64,000 bases of DNA from JAJPKK01 sp035311445 (GTDB lineage Bacteria > Pseudomonadota > Alphaproteobacteria > Rhizobiales > Xanthobacteraceae), in assembly GCA_035311445.1 (NCBI GenBank), contig DATGCX010000393.1:1-64000 (forward strand), read 5' to 3'. Below, one piece after another: positions 8,790-17,394 of this stretch (the stretch's first letter is position 1; each line of letters opens with the position of its first letter). A program made the translations under genes and the position numbers. The notes below the pieces were generated by a model. That model did no database searches. It worked only from the letters and a program-made list of their open reading frames with translations, and was not told the origin of the DNA.

Positions 8790-9028
8790 ATGAACACGGC
8801 CGACCTGCGCATCATCGGCTCCGTGGGCCTTGCGCACTTTGTCAGCCACTTCAACGTGATGATCCTACCGCCCCTGTTCGCGATCGTGCGCGAGGACTTC
8901 GGCGTTACCTACACGGAGCTTGGCCTGGCGCTCGTGGCCTTCAACATCGTGTCGGGCGTGCTGCAGGTGCCGCTCGGCTTTGACGGTGCTGATGATCGGA
9001 TGCACACGCAAGATACGATGACCCGAGA
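8790..9028 (+). pseudogene. MFS transporter, N-terminal remnant
   Basis: About 60 codons (8790-8980) encode the first two helices of a major facilitator transporter: SVGLAHFVSHFNVMILPPLF and LGLALVAFNIVSG. The frame then loses similarity after VPLGF and runs into the 3' end of the oppositely oriented PBP gene. Full MFS proteins have about 400 residues, so more than 80 percent is gone. It follows the broken amidohydrolase gene by 44 bases, which suggests a former hydrolase-transporter operon that decayed together. Confidence 0.75.
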
Positions 9029-11698
9029 CTATCTGGTGCAGATCCTGCGCCGGCCGCCGCCAAATGGCCGGTAGGTGCAATCGGCAGGATCAAATGAGCT
9101 GTAGAACCGTGCGCAGACCTCAACATTGCATTGTGCTTTGCTGCCGTTGCCCAGTAGCTGGTCCAGGAATGACTGTACACCTGCATTTGGTGCAGACGGC
9201 GTCGCGACACTCTGTTGCGACGGGTTCTTGTCGCACAGCCGGCGCGGACTGCCGCTAAATGGCTGATAGGTGCAATCCGATGCCCGGAATGAGTGGTAGG
9301 TGCGACCGCATGCCTGATAATCGCAGCGGGGGGCCTCGGCAGCTTGACCGGATGGCGCCGGCACGGGGGAAGCATTCGGCCGCGCCTCCGCTTCCGCCGT
9401 CGGCTGCTTCGGTGGCGCCGCCTCTGCGGTAGGCGGCTTTGGGGATGCCTCGGCCGGGGGCTGCTTCGGGATTGCTTCGGCCGTGGGCTGATTCGATGCT
9501 GCCGCAGCAGGCTGTTTCGGTGATGCTTCCGCCGGAGGTTGCTTCGGGGATACCTCCGCTGCGGGCTGTTTCGGGGATGCCTCAGCTGTGCTCTCCCCTG
9601 GGGATGCCTGTGCAGTCGTCTGCGGCGGCGATGCCTCCGCCGAAGGTTGCTGCGCCACCGCCGCGGGCGGCTGCGTCCCGCGGGATATGGCGCTTGCTGC
9701 TTCGGTCATGAACCGCTTCCAGATTGCGCCGGGCAGAGAACCACCGGTGACGCGATTCATCGGGGTGCGGTCATCATTGCCGACCCAGACGCCGGTGATC
9801 AGCGTGTCGTTGAAGCCGATAAACCAGGCATCGCGATAGTTCTGGCTGGTACCGGTCTTGCCGGCGGAAAAGCCGTCGAGCGCGGCGGCACGCCCGGTGC
9901 CGCGACGCATCACATCCTGCATCAATTCGAGCAGAGGTTTCTGATAGGGCTGCAACGATTGCGTCCCACCGATGGGTGGACCCATCGATTGAAGGCGCGT
10001 CTGCGGCCCGATTCCGAATCCCGCAATGCCCCTTGGCTTGATGGGCATTTTGCCAACTTGCACGGCCGCATAGGCTGCAGTGAGCTCAAGCAGATTCACT
10101 TCGCTCGTTCCCAAAGCCAGGCTGGGGACCGCGGGAAGCGGATCGGTGATGCCGAGGTCGCGAGCGGCGGCGATGACCTGTTTCAGCCCCACCTGTTGGG
10201 CAAGCCGTGCGGCGGCCGTGTTGATCGATTTGGCAAATGCCTCGGAGAGTGGCATGCGACCATAGCGGCGGTTGTCAAAATTCTCAGGGCTCCAACCCCT
10301 GATGTCGACGGGGCTGGCGTCGATGGTATCGTTGGGGGTAAGCCCCTTGCGCAACGCCGCGAAGTAGACGAACAGCTTGAAGGCGGAGCCGGGCTGCCGC
10401 TGGGCGTCGACGGCGCGGTTGAACTGGCTTGCCTGATAGTCGCGCCCGCCCACCATCGCAACCACCGCGCCGTCGGGCCGCATGGCAACGAGGGCGGCCT
10501 GCGAGGCGCGGCGTTGAGCGCCCTCTTTTGCGAGCACGTCGTTGACGGCCTGCTCGGCCAGATTCTGCAGTCCCGGGTTCAGGGTCGTGCGCAGCCGCAT
10601 GCTTCCCTTACCGATGACCTCCGTGGCATCTCTCGCGGCCCAATCCGCAAACCATGTGGTCGCCGGCAATGTCTGTTCCGCAAGATGCAGGACCGCGGCC
10701 TGGGCTTTGGCGTTTTCGGCCGCCTTCTCATCGATCGCGCCATTCTCGCGCATCGCGTCGATCACAACGGCAGCGCGCGCCTGGGCGCCTTTCAAGTTCT
10801 GCAGCGGGTTGTCACGGGATGGGGATCGGATCAGGCCGGCAAGCATCGCAGCCTCGGGAAGCGTCAGCTCGGACAGGTTCTTGTTGAAATACAGCCGGGC
10901 GGCAGCAGGCATGCCATAGGCGCCGTTCCCGAGGTAGACGCCATTGAGGTAGCGCGTGAGAATCTCATCCTTGCTGAGTTGCGTGTCGAGCCACACCGCC
11001 GCCAGCGCCTCGCGGAGTTTGTGCGTCAGCGTGCGCTCGTGCCCGAGAATGCGCATTTTCACGAGCTGCTGGGTAATTGTGCTGCCGCCTTCGACGACCG
11101 TGCCGGCGCTGATATTCCGTTGCAGCGCCCTGACTATCCCTTCGGGATCGAAACCCGGATGGTTGTAGAAGCGTCGATCCTCGATGCTGACCACCGCATT
11201 CACAAGATGATCGGGAAAATCGGTTCGCGCGGCATCGGCCAACTTGAGTGGGCCGACCCGTCCGAGCGTTTCGCCATTCGCGGCTTCAAGGAGGAGTGAC
11301 GACTCATTGCTGCCGGCAACGGGCTTTTCCGCCGGAAGATCGCGAAGCGCCCAAAGCAACGCGCCGGCCGTCGCCATTGATCCAAGCACAACGAGAAGGA
11401 CGATCATCTTGGCGAGCCCGCCGACGACGCGGCGGAATGCGCTGCGGGACCGCCTCCGCCTTATGGGTGGAAGTGCATGCGCCCTTCTCCGGCCCACCGG
11501 CCGAAACGTGCGACTGCCGGCTGACCGAAGCGTGCGACCCACGCGTCGCAAGCCCGCCCCTAGATCGACGCGAAGGGCATCCAGAAACGCACGTCCAGCC
11601 GCCAAACTCCGGCCTTGCTGGGCCTCAGACGGCGGGCCGCGTGACGGCTCACTGCGGCCGTTGTCAGAGCGTGGGGACTCGTTGAACGTTTCTGGCAT
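9029..11698 (-). CDS. class A penicillin-binding protein (PBP1A-like) with repeat tail
   Basis: The 889-residue bifunctional peptidoglycan synthase has a cytoplasmic Arg-rich N-terminus, one membrane helix (about 96-117), a GT51 glycosyltransferase (about 150-325: VSIEDRRFYNHPG, GGSTITQQLVK, ILTRYLNGVYLGNGAYG) and a transpeptidase with SAFK, SIN and KTGTS boxes (about 400-690). Residues about 705-800 are a low-complexity run of A-E-A-S-P-K-Q-P units. The tail then carries two cysteine-rich modules (CDYQACGRTYHSFRASDCTY and CNVEVCARFYSSFDPADCTY) resembling BA14K domains. The tail probably reaches the outer periplasm. It ends just against the MFS remnant. Confidence 0.92.
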   Translation of the reverse strand: MPETFNESPRSDNGRSEPSRGPPSEAQQGRSLAAGRAFLDALRVDLGAGLRRVGRTLRSAGSRTFRPVGRRRAHALPPIRRRRSRSAFRRVVGGLAKMIVLLVVLGSMATAGALLWALRDLPAEKPVAGSNESSLLLEAANGETLGRVGPLKLADAARTDFPDHLVNAVVSIEDRRFYNHPGFDPEGIVRALQRNISAGTVVEGGSTITQQLVKMRILGHERTLTHKLREALAAVWLDTQLSKDEILTRYLNGVYLGNGAYGMPAAARLYFNKNLSELTLPEAAMLAGLIRSPSRDNPLQNLKGAQARAAVVIDAMRENGAIDEKAAENAKAQAAVLHLAEQTLPATTWFADWAARDATEVIGKGSMRLRTTLNPGLQNLAEQAVNDVLAKEGAQRRASQAALVAMRPDGAVVAMVGGRDYQASQFNRAVDAQRQPGSAFKLFVYFAALRKGLTPNDTIDASPVDIRGWSPENFDNRRYGRMPLSEAFAKSINTAAARLAQQVGLKQVIAAARDLGITDPLPAVPSLALGTSEVNLLELTAAYAAVQVGKMPIKPRGIAGFGIGPQTRLQSMGPPIGGTQSLQPYQKPLLELMQDVMRRGTGRAAALDGFSAGKTGTSQNYRDAWFIGFNDTLITGVWVGNDDRTPMNRVTGGSLPGAIWKRFMTEAASAISRGTQPPAAVAQQPSAEASPPQTTAQASPGESTAEASPKQPAAEVSPKQPPAEASPKQPAAAASNQPTAEAIPKQPPAEASPKPPTAEAAPPKQPTAEAEARPNASPVPAPSGQAAEAPRCDYQACGRTYHSFRASDCTYQPFSGSPRRLCDKNPSQQSVATPSAPNAGVQSFLDQLLGNGSKAQCNVEVCARFYSSFDPADCTYRPFGGGRRRICTR

Positions 11699-11824
11699 CT
11701 AGCAAAACCGAGATCAGGATTGTGCTCCATGCCAAAGCTTGGAGACGTCATGTAAACGACGATCTACGCATATGGTTGCTGGCTCGCGCGGGCTTGATCG
11801 GGAACATCAGTGCGTTCAACGCGC

Positions 11825-12066
11825 TAGCCGCTCGCTTCAGCCAATCTGAAGTGATCGGACCGTCATGAAAACGATGACAATCGACTGGCGCCGACGGAAG
11901 GGTGATGTTAGGGGCGACCCCTGTGGTCGCCCCATTCGTCGCATCCGGCAACAGGGCGATCACAAGGGTCGCCGCTACAAGCGGGCGATGTTGGAGGACG
12001 CCGCTTGTGCGGCCCCTGCAACGTTGTGACTTGGGCGATCCTCCAATCCCTTCAGTGAAACGATCA
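11825..12066 (+). mobile_element. MITE-like element, copy 2
   Basis: The left end is CTCGCTTCAGCCAATCTGAA followed by GTGATCGGACCGTCATG. The central hairpin module is GGGGCGACCCCTGTGG / CACAAGGGTCGCC, and the right module is GATGTTGGAGGACGCCGC to CCAATCCCTTCAG. The right end has lost six bases of the inverted repeat (CTTCAG-TGAAACGATCA) and overlaps the cysG stop codon at 12064-12066. It occupies most of the 365-base gap between the PBP and cysG genes. Confidence 0.7.
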
Positions 12067-13524
12067 CCGGGCCGCCCGACTGGCCGGTCGCGTGTCTGCG
12101 ATGGCTGCCGGCACGCGGGAGAACACGCGACCGATCATCACCACCGCGGGGCCGGGGGGTTGGGCCGCAGAGAGATGTTGCGGCAAGTCCGCGATGGTTG
12201 CCCGGATAACGGTTTCGTCCGGGCGGGTGGCGTTGATTACGGCTACGGCGGGAGTTGCAGCATCAAGGCCGGATGCAATCGCCGTGGCCGCAAAGGCCGC
12301 GAGCGTCTTCGCCGGCATGTAGACGATGGTGGTGGCTCCCGGGTCCGCAATGCTGGTCCAGTCGATATCGGCGGGCAGCCGGCCATCGGAGCCGTGCCCG
12401 GTGACGTACTGGACGCGCCGCGCGCGCCCGCGGTCGGTGAGCGACACGCCGAGCCGGCTCGCCGCGCCCTGAGCAGCGCTGATGCCCGGCACCACCTCGA
12501 CCGGAATGCCGGCGGCCCGGCACGCGGCGATTTCTTCGGTTGCACGGCCGAAGATCATGGGGTCGCCGCCCTTGAGACGCACCACACGCTTGCCGGCCTT
12601 TGCCAGCGTCACCATCAGGGTATTGATCTTCTCCTGTTTGCAGGAGGGGCGATGCCCGGTCTTGCCCACCAGCATCTTCTTGGCTTCGCGGCGGGCGAAA
12701 TCGAGAATCTCCGGTGCCACCAGATCATCAACGAGGATGATATCGGCCGATTGCAGCGCCCGCACTGCGCGCAACGTGAGGAGTTCCGGATCGCCCGGGC
12801 CGGCGCCCACCAACGTCACGGATCCGTTGTCTGGGGCTTCGTGCGTGGTTTCTTCCAGGAAGCCTTCGAAGTCCGATTGAGTGGGCTCACGGTCGGGATG
12901 GATCGCCGCGTAGCGCGCAAAAATCTGCCAGAACCGCCGGCGACGCGGGTGGGAGAGCCCGGTCGCGAACAGCGCGCCGCGCCACCGCCGCGCCGCCGCG
13001 GCCCAGCGCGCGAAGCCGCGCGGGATCATGGCCTCGATCTTGGCGCGCACCGCCATGCCGAACACCGGCGCGGCGCCGTCGGTCGAGATGCCGATGACCA
13101 GCGGCGAGCGATTGACGATGGCACCGAAAGCAAAATCGCAAAACGCCGGTTTGTCGATGACGTTGACCGGCACGCCGCGCGCGCGCGCCGTTGCGGCGAA
13201 TTGCGCGGCGGCGCCGTCATCGTCGAACGTGCCCACCGCAATCGCGGCATCGGCGAAGTCGTCGGCCGCAATATCGCGGTGGTGGATCGTCACCGTGCCG
13301 CTCGGCGGGTTTTCGGCGAGTCCTATCATTTCATCGGCCGGCAACGGCGCGAACACTTCGACATGCGCCCCGGCTGCGGACAGCAACTCGGCTTTCCACA
13401 CCGCCGCCGCATTGCCGCCCACCATCACTACGCGCTTGCCCTTGAGAGCAAGAAACACCGGCAGCCGCGCCAGCGCGTCCATGCGCGGCGGGTGAAGATC
13501 GGCGGGGAGGCGCGGTGCGGTCAT
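12064..13524 (-). CDS. cysG: siroheme synthase (trifunctional)
   Basis: The 486-residue protein joins a precorrin-2 dehydrogenase/ferrochelatase half (residues about 20-215, NAD-binding VVMVGGNAAAVWKAELL) to a uroporphyrinogen-III C-methyltransferase half (about 235-475). The latter shows VTLVGAGPGDPELLTLRA, VVRLKGGDPMIFGR and VEVVPGISAAQGAA. The enzyme makes sirohaem for sulfite and nitrite reductases by two SAM methylations, oxidation and iron insertion. The length is near the usual 460-480. No cysI/cysJ genes are adjacent, though they often follow in relatives. The last codon abuts a MITE-like end. Confidence 0.95.
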   Translation of the reverse strand: MTAPRLPADLHPPRMDALARLPVFLALKGKRVVMVGGNAAAVWKAELLSAAGAHVEVFAPLPADEMIGLAENPPSGTVTIHHRDIAADDFADAAIAVGTFDDDGAAAQFAATARARGVPVNVIDKPAFCDFAFGAIVNRSPLVIGISTDGAAPVFGMAVRAKIEAMIPRGFARWAAAARRWRGALFATGLSHPRRRRFWQIFARYAAIHPDREPTQSDFEGFLEETTHEAPDNGSVTLVGAGPGDPELLTLRAVRALQSADIILVDDLVAPEILDFARREAKKMLVGKTGHRPSCKQEKINTLMVTLAKAGKRVVRLKGGDPMIFGRATEEIAACRAAGIPVEVVPGISAAQGAASRLGVSLTDRGRARRVQYVTGHGSDGRLPADIDWTSIADPGATTIVYMPAKTLAAFAATAIASGLDAATPAVAVINATRPDETVIRATIADLPQHLSAAQPPGPAVVMIGRVFSRVPAAIADTRPASRAAR

Positions 13525-13729
13525 GGGAGCCCTTCCGTCTGCTGATGTGGCGCGGAATTGCCGTCACGTCAATTGCAGGTCTATTGGGCGCCAGCAAATC
13601 CTGTGCCGATCTAAAATATTGTTTGAGTTCAAATTGCTAAGTCGGACAGACGTACTGTGCCATAACCGGCTTGCGTGGAACATGGAAATCTTGAAAATGC
13701 TGCCGTGCCAATCTGCAGAGGCCCATCTC

Positions 13730-14620
13730 ATGACCGCTACAGCCGCAATCGTTCCGCCGGCCGCCGTTGCGGTGATCGGCCTCGGCAATATGGGGGTGCC
13801 GATGGGGGCGCGCCTGATCCGGTCGGGCTACGCGGTAACGGGCTTCGATCAGTCGGAGGCTGCGCGGAAAAATTTCACCACCGCCGGCGGGCAGGTTGCA
13901 AACGACAAGACGGCCGTCGCGGCGGCTGAGGTCGTCATCACGCTGCTGCCGAATGGCAAGATCGTCCGCGAAGCCGTGAATGCGCTGCGCCCGCATCTCA
14001 GGCCAGCGGCGATCCTGGTGGACATGAGTTCGTGCGACCCGATCGGCACCCGCGAGCTCGGAGCGGAGCTCATTGCCACCGGTTACGAGTTCGTCGATGC
14101 GCCAGTTTCGGGCGGCGTTAAGCGCGCCGCCGACGGGACGCTCGCCATCATGGTGGGCGGCGAGGGCGCCACCATCGACCGAATCGAGACATTGCTCGGT
14201 GCCCTGGGCACCTCGATCTTTCGCACCGGCGCGCTCGGCTCCGGCCACGCCATGAAGGCGCTCAACAACTACGTCTCCTCAGCCGGACTGATCGCGACGA
14301 TTGAGGCGCTGCGCGTGGGCCGCAAGTTCGGGCTCGATCCCGCGCTGATGGCCGACATCCTCAACGTCTCGTCGGGAAAGAACAACACCACCGAGCTGAA
14401 GCTCAGGCAGTTCATCATCTCGGAAACCTTCGCCGACGGTTTTCCGTTGCGCCTCATGGCCAAGGACGTCCGCACCGCCGACGACATGGCCCATGCGCTT
14501 GGCATCCCGACGCCGCTCGCGGACCTCTGTACGCAATTGTGGGACGCAGCCGCGCAAACGCTGGATAAGACGGCGAATCACACGCAGATGCTTCGGTACA
14601 TGGAGCGGCTGGGCGGGTAA
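13730..14620 (+). CDS. 3-hydroxyisobutyrate dehydrogenase-family NAD(P)-dependent oxidoreductase
   Basis: The ATG at 13730 has GCAGAGG 8 bases upstream and gives 296 residues, the usual family size; an ATG at 13682 has no such site. The Rossmann fold starts with VAVIGLGNMGVPMGARLIRSG. The substrate loop DAPVSGGVKRAADGTL and the catalytic lysine in HAMKALNNY follow. The family reduces or oxidises beta-hydroxyacids (3-hydroxyisobutyrate, tartronate semialdehyde and others); which one is not clear. A fragment of a related gene survives at 15821-15919. Confidence 0.9.
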   Translation: MTATAAIVPPAAVAVIGLGNMGVPMGARLIRSGYAVTGFDQSEAARKNFTTAGGQVANDKTAVAAAEVVITLLPNGKIVREAVNALRPHLRPAAILVDMSSCDPIGTRELGAELIATGYEFVDAPVSGGVKRAADGTLAIMVGGEGATIDRIETLLGALGTSIFRTGALGSGHAMKALNNYVSSAGLIATIEALRVGRKFGLDPALMADILNVSSGKNNTTELKLRQFIISETFADGFPLRLMAKDVRTADDMAHALGIPTPLADLCTQLWDAAAQTLDKTANHTQMLRYMERLGG

Positions 14621-14636
14621 TCGAGCCGACCTCGTA

Positions 14637-14672
14637 AAAAGGAAAAAGGCCGCTCCCGTGGCGTGGCCTTTC
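14637..14672 (+). terminator. possible terminator after the dehydrogenase gene
   Basis: AAAAAGGCCGC pairs imperfectly with GCGTGGCCTTT about 17-50 bases after the stop codon. The run of T is short, so this is a tentative call. Confidence 0.35.
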
Positions 14673-14707
14673 CGAATGGCGAGCGGCGCGGAATCGGCTG
14701 CGTGATG

Positions 14708-14784
14708 CGATAGCAATAGCCGAAGGCGTATTGCGCCGGATGCACCCGGCGCCGGCGGATTACGCTTGCGCTAATCGCCCTACC
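14708..14784. repeat. GCGGATTACGC dispersed repeat
   Basis: GGCGGATTACGCTTGCGCTA ending in ATCGCCCTAC is the reverse form of an element whose other copy lies at 18626-18690 (GTAGGGCAGATTAGCGGAGC). Short copies of this palindromic type are common between genes in related bacteria. Confidence 0.55.
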
Positions 14785-14795
14785 AGCGACGACAA

Positions 14796-14825
14796 AGTAA
14801 AGGCCCCGGTGGCTTCACCGGGGCC
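14796..14825 (-). terminator. rho-independent terminator of the first outer-membrane protein gene
   Basis: On the minus strand GGCCCCGGTG-AAGC-CACCGGGGCC forms a perfect 10-bp stem followed by TTTACTTTG, 30 bases after the stop codon at 14855. Confidence 0.8.
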
Positions 14826-14854
14826 AGTCCACTGAGGGGGAGACGTTCAGGCTG

Positions 14855-15571
14855 TCAGAACTTGTAGTTCAGGCCGACCGTGACCATGTCGAAGTGCCGC
14901 GAGAAGGTTACGCCCGTATCGCCAACGAACCCGGTGTTCGTGGTTACATCGCCCAGCCCGAGATGCTGCCATTCGACCTTCCCGGTCCAGTTGGGAGTGA
15001 AGCCGTATTCGATGCCGGCGCCAACCACCCACCCGCCTCTGCTGTCAGAAAGGCTGCCCGAGAATGCGGCGCCCGCAGCATCGGCGACGGTTGCGCTCGC
15101 GGTATCGTGCACCCAGCCGCCGCCACCCTTGACATAGAACAGCCAGTTGTTTGCTGCATAGCCCAAGCGTGCCGTAAGCGTCGAGAGCCACTCGACTTTT
15201 TCATGGGCTATGAAGGTGTTACCGGCGGCATCGGTTACCGGACCAAAGTCCGAATGGATATCCGTTCCATCAAACATCCACTCAACGCCGAAAACCCATT
15301 GGGGCGCGAATTGCCAGTTGTAGCCGATCTGACCACCACCGATGAATCCGGAACGGGTGTTGCTGACATTCACGCCAAAAAAGTGATCGGTGACATCGAC
15401 GTGGTCCCACGCGCCGCCAACATTGCCGCCGATGTAGAACCCCGTCCAATTGTAGACCGGGAGCGGAAGCGGTGGAGCGGGGCGCGCCTTTACCGGCAGG
15501 TCGGCGGCAAATGCGCCTGACGACCCCACCACCAAGAGTGCTGCAACGCTCGATCCCCAAATCCCCTTCAT
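14855..15571 (-). CDS. Omp31-type outer-membrane beta-barrel protein A
   Basis: The 238-residue protein starts at the ATG at 15571 (AAGGAG about 11 bases upstream). A signal peptide (cleaved after AFA) is followed by ADLPVKARPAPP, the linker typical of rhizobial Omp25/Omp31 small porin-like barrels. Alternating beta strands with GFYIGGNVGG, GFIGGGQIGYNWQ and ARLGYAANNWLFYVKGGGG follow, and it ends NYKF, the C-terminal Phe used for outer-membrane insertion. It belongs to a set of three such genes within 3.5 kb, all on the minus strand. The role is probably structural or small-solute diffusion. Confidence 0.9.
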   Translation of the reverse strand: MKGIWGSSVAALLVVGSSGAFAADLPVKARPAPPLPLPVYNWTGFYIGGNVGGAWDHVDVTDHFFGVNVSNTRSGFIGGGQIGYNWQFAPQWVFGVEWMFDGTDIHSDFGPVTDAAGNTFIAHEKVEWLSTLTARLGYAANNWLFYVKGGGGWVHDTASATVADAAGAAFSGSLSDSRGGWVVGAGIEYGFTPNWTGKVEWQHLGLGDVTTNTGFVGDTGVTFSRHFDMVTVGLNYKF

Positions 15572-15820
15572 GATGCATGTTCTCCTTCTAGCCGGCGTAC
15601 CAGCCGCTGACACCCAAATAGATACCATCGTTTGACCTCCCATCAGTGAGTCGCGCCTGAGTTCCTGTATAGTGGATCATCTATCCGTTGACTGTAGTTC
15701 GGTGGCAACATCCTTGAAATTGAACATAGCGCGCAAGCGGCTAAATTGTGGTTAACTCTTGGCAGACAGGTTGGTAGAAAACCAGAATCGGGCAGATGTC
15801 CCGATCGCGAAATCATTTGG

Positions 15821-15919
15821 TTGGCCAAGCTGATAGGGATGGTCGAAGCGCTGCGAGCAGGCAGCAGGTTCGGGCCGGATCTGGCACTGGACGCCATATT
15901 CTCAACCGCTAAAAACTGA
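15821..15919 (+). pseudogene. relic of a 3-hydroxyisobutyrate dehydrogenase paralogue
   Basis: The frame from 15821 reads LAKLIGMVEALRAGSRFGPD then LALDAIFSTAKN and a stop at 15919. This matches the helix LIATIEALRVGRKFGLD-PALMADILNVSSGKN of the intact dehydrogenase at 13730-14620 (about residues 184-215). Only about 32 codons survive; no start or Rossmann domain is present. The remainder of the 480-base gap between the first two barrel genes holds no gene. Confidence 0.6.
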
Positions 15920-15964
15920 GATGCTCGTTTCGGAGCTCAGACAAAACGTCCCGCGGCCAAAACG

Positions 15965-15998
15965 AAAGAAGCTCCGGGCGCACCCCCGAAGCTTCTCT
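15965..15998 (-). terminator. terminator of the second outer-membrane protein gene
   Basis: On the minus strand AGAAGCTTCGGGGG pairs imperfectly with CCCGGAGCTTCT and is followed by TTCGTTTTGG, about 55 bases after the stop codon. Confidence 0.6.
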
Positions 15999-16051
15999 TG
16001 CTCGGATGTAAAAAATTCCAACGATTGGCGATTTGCCGCCGAATCGGAAAA

Positions 16052-16828
16052 TCAGAACTTATAGGCCAAGCCTGCGCGAACCGAATCCACCGAGAGGTCG
16101 CCCCAGTGGAAATTTGCTGAATGCGAGGTGCCAGGGAAGAATGCGGAGGCAGAGGTCCCGTCAAACTGATAGTGGAGGTATTCAAGCCGAACGATCCAAT
16201 TGTTGCTCCACGGCGCCCAATCGATTCCAGCGCCCGCAACCCATCCGGTCTTCGTCTCGGTGAACGAAACGCCAAGGCAATTTGGGCAGCCCGTCCCAAG
16301 GACTGGATCAGAAAACGAATCGAGTGCTGCAAAGTCCGAACGCGCCCAAGCCACACCGCCGGTCGCAAACAGCAAGAAGGTGGGCGTCACAGTGAAACCA
16401 AGGCGTCCGCGCAGGCTGGCCAGCTTGTCGAGAGTGCGCGACCACGCAACGCCACCCGCTCCGACCGGCGTGCCGTCGGCGAACAGGTTGGGTGCGGTCG
16501 CCGAGTCATTGAGCTGTGTCCAGCTGAAATCGCCCTCAAATCCCAAGACCCACAGCGGCGCAAATTGCCAGTTGCACCCGGCATAGAGGCCGCCGATAGC
16601 GTTATTTCCGCTGAGTGTCGCCCCCACCGGAGCCTGATTTATGCCGACTGTGGTGACTGAGACGTCCTGCCGAGACCACGCGCCACCGATGTCGGCACCG
16701 ACATAACAGCCCGACCAACTGAAGACCGGCGCCAAAGGTGCCACGGGCGCCTTGACCGGCAAGTCGGCCGCGACTGCAGGCGCAGCAAAGAGCAAGGTCG
16801 CTCCGATTACGCCGACAAACTTTTTCAT
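16052..16828 (-). CDS. Omp31-type outer-membrane beta-barrel protein B
   Basis: The 258-residue protein starts at the ATG at 16828 with GGGGAG 9 bases upstream. The signal peptide ends AVAADLPVKAPVAPLAP; barrel strands include WSGCYVGADIGGAW, GGLYAGCNWQFAPLWVLGFE and LRGRLGFTVTPTFLLFATGG, and it ends LAYKF. A pair of cysteines (Cys in WSGCYVG and in YAGCNW) and another pair in GTGCPNCLG distinguish it from its neighbours. The leader region with the ribosome site is tandemly duplicated (16829-16881). The role is probably outer-membrane structure. Confidence 0.9.
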   Translation of the reverse strand: MKKFVGVIGATLLFAAPAVAADLPVKAPVAPLAPVFSWSGCYVGADIGGAWSRQDVSVTTVGINQAPVGATLSGNNAIGGLYAGCNWQFAPLWVLGFEGDFSWTQLNDSATAPNLFADGTPVGAGGVAWSRTLDKLASLRGRLGFTVTPTFLLFATGGVAWARSDFAALDSFSDPVLGTGCPNCLGVSFTETKTGWVAGAGIDWAPWSNNWIVRLEYLHYQFDGTSASAFFPGTSHSANFHWGDLSVDSVRAGLAYKF

Positions 16829-16881
16829 ATTTACAACTCCCCTTTGACGCAAATCGACCAACTCCCCTTTGAGACGCAAAC
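16829..16881 (-). repeat. tandem duplication of the leader carrying the ribosome site
   Basis: A unit of about 25-27 bases, CAACTCCCCTTTG plus ACGCAAATCGAC, is present twice in a row. On the coding strand this gives two AAAGGGGAGTTG Shine-Dalgarno copies, the nearer one serving the ATG at 16828. Confidence 0.75.
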
Positions 16882-16889
16882 CGACCTAG

Positions 16890-17000
16890 GAGACTCGATC
16901 TAACCGACGACAGTGATATTTTAAGTGCAACGTTCAGTCTGTAGACCCGGCGCAACACGCGGGAGAAATGGCCGGGCGAACAGAAGGCTAAATTATGGCA
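16890..17000 (-). promoter_or_regulatory. leader/promoter region shared with barrel gene C
   Basis: The stretch with GACAGTGATATTTTAAGTGC, CTGTAGACCC and GGCTAAATTATGGCAAC aligns by eye with the region upstream of the third barrel gene (18350-18460: GACAGTCATATTTCAAAC, ATGTAGACC, GGTGGAATTATGTCGAA). A shorter match (GGCTAAATTGTGGTTAACTC) lies upstream of the first gene near 15740. This suggests duplication together with control sequences; actual promoter boxes were not resolved. Confidence 0.4.
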
Positions 17001-17204
17001 ACTTCGGACAATTTACGGCAAATTAAGCATCCGGGGCTCAATCCTGACCAAATAACAACACGGATGGCACGCATTGCGTTTGGCGTGACGGGGCTGCAAC
17101 TCCAGCCGGCTTGATGCCTGCCGCGTTGATGACACGCGTGCGGCGCCGATATCGGGCTCTCCGCGCGCTATTGTTTGGGTGCCGTCGCGCAACGCCGGTA
17201 GGGC

Positions 17205-17377
17205 GTCCTCCAACATCGCCTCGCGTAGGGGCGACCCTTGCGGTCGCCCTGTTGCCAGATGCAACGAATGGGGCGACCACAAGGGTCGCCCTACAGCGTC
17301 CGTCCGTCGGCACGAATCATTGTTGTCTCCTTCATGACGGTCCGACCACTTCAGACTGGCTGAAGCGAGCGACTGGC
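17205..17377 (-). mobile_element. MITE-like element, copy 3 (reverse orientation, left end lost)
   Basis: It runs from GGCGTCCTCCAACATCGCC through the hairpin module (GTAGGGGCGACCCTTGCGG / CCACAAGGGTCGCCCTAC) to CTTCATGACGGTCCGACC and ACTTCAGACTGGCTGAAGCG. Relative to copy 1 the terminal module at the left is missing. Confidence 0.65.
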
Positions 17378-17394
17378 GTAGATTTCGATCGGTC

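Noticed and set aside
9539..11299. A 586-codon plus-strand frame
   Set aside because: It lies wholly antisense to the PBP gene, which has complete glycosyltransferase and transpeptidase motifs.
11902..13545. A 547-codon plus-strand frame
   Set aside because: Antisense to cysG and partly made of the MITE-like repeat.
15643..15897. An 84-codon minus-strand frame
   Set aside because: No ribosome site or coding pattern; the plus strand of the same stretch holds the dehydrogenase relic.
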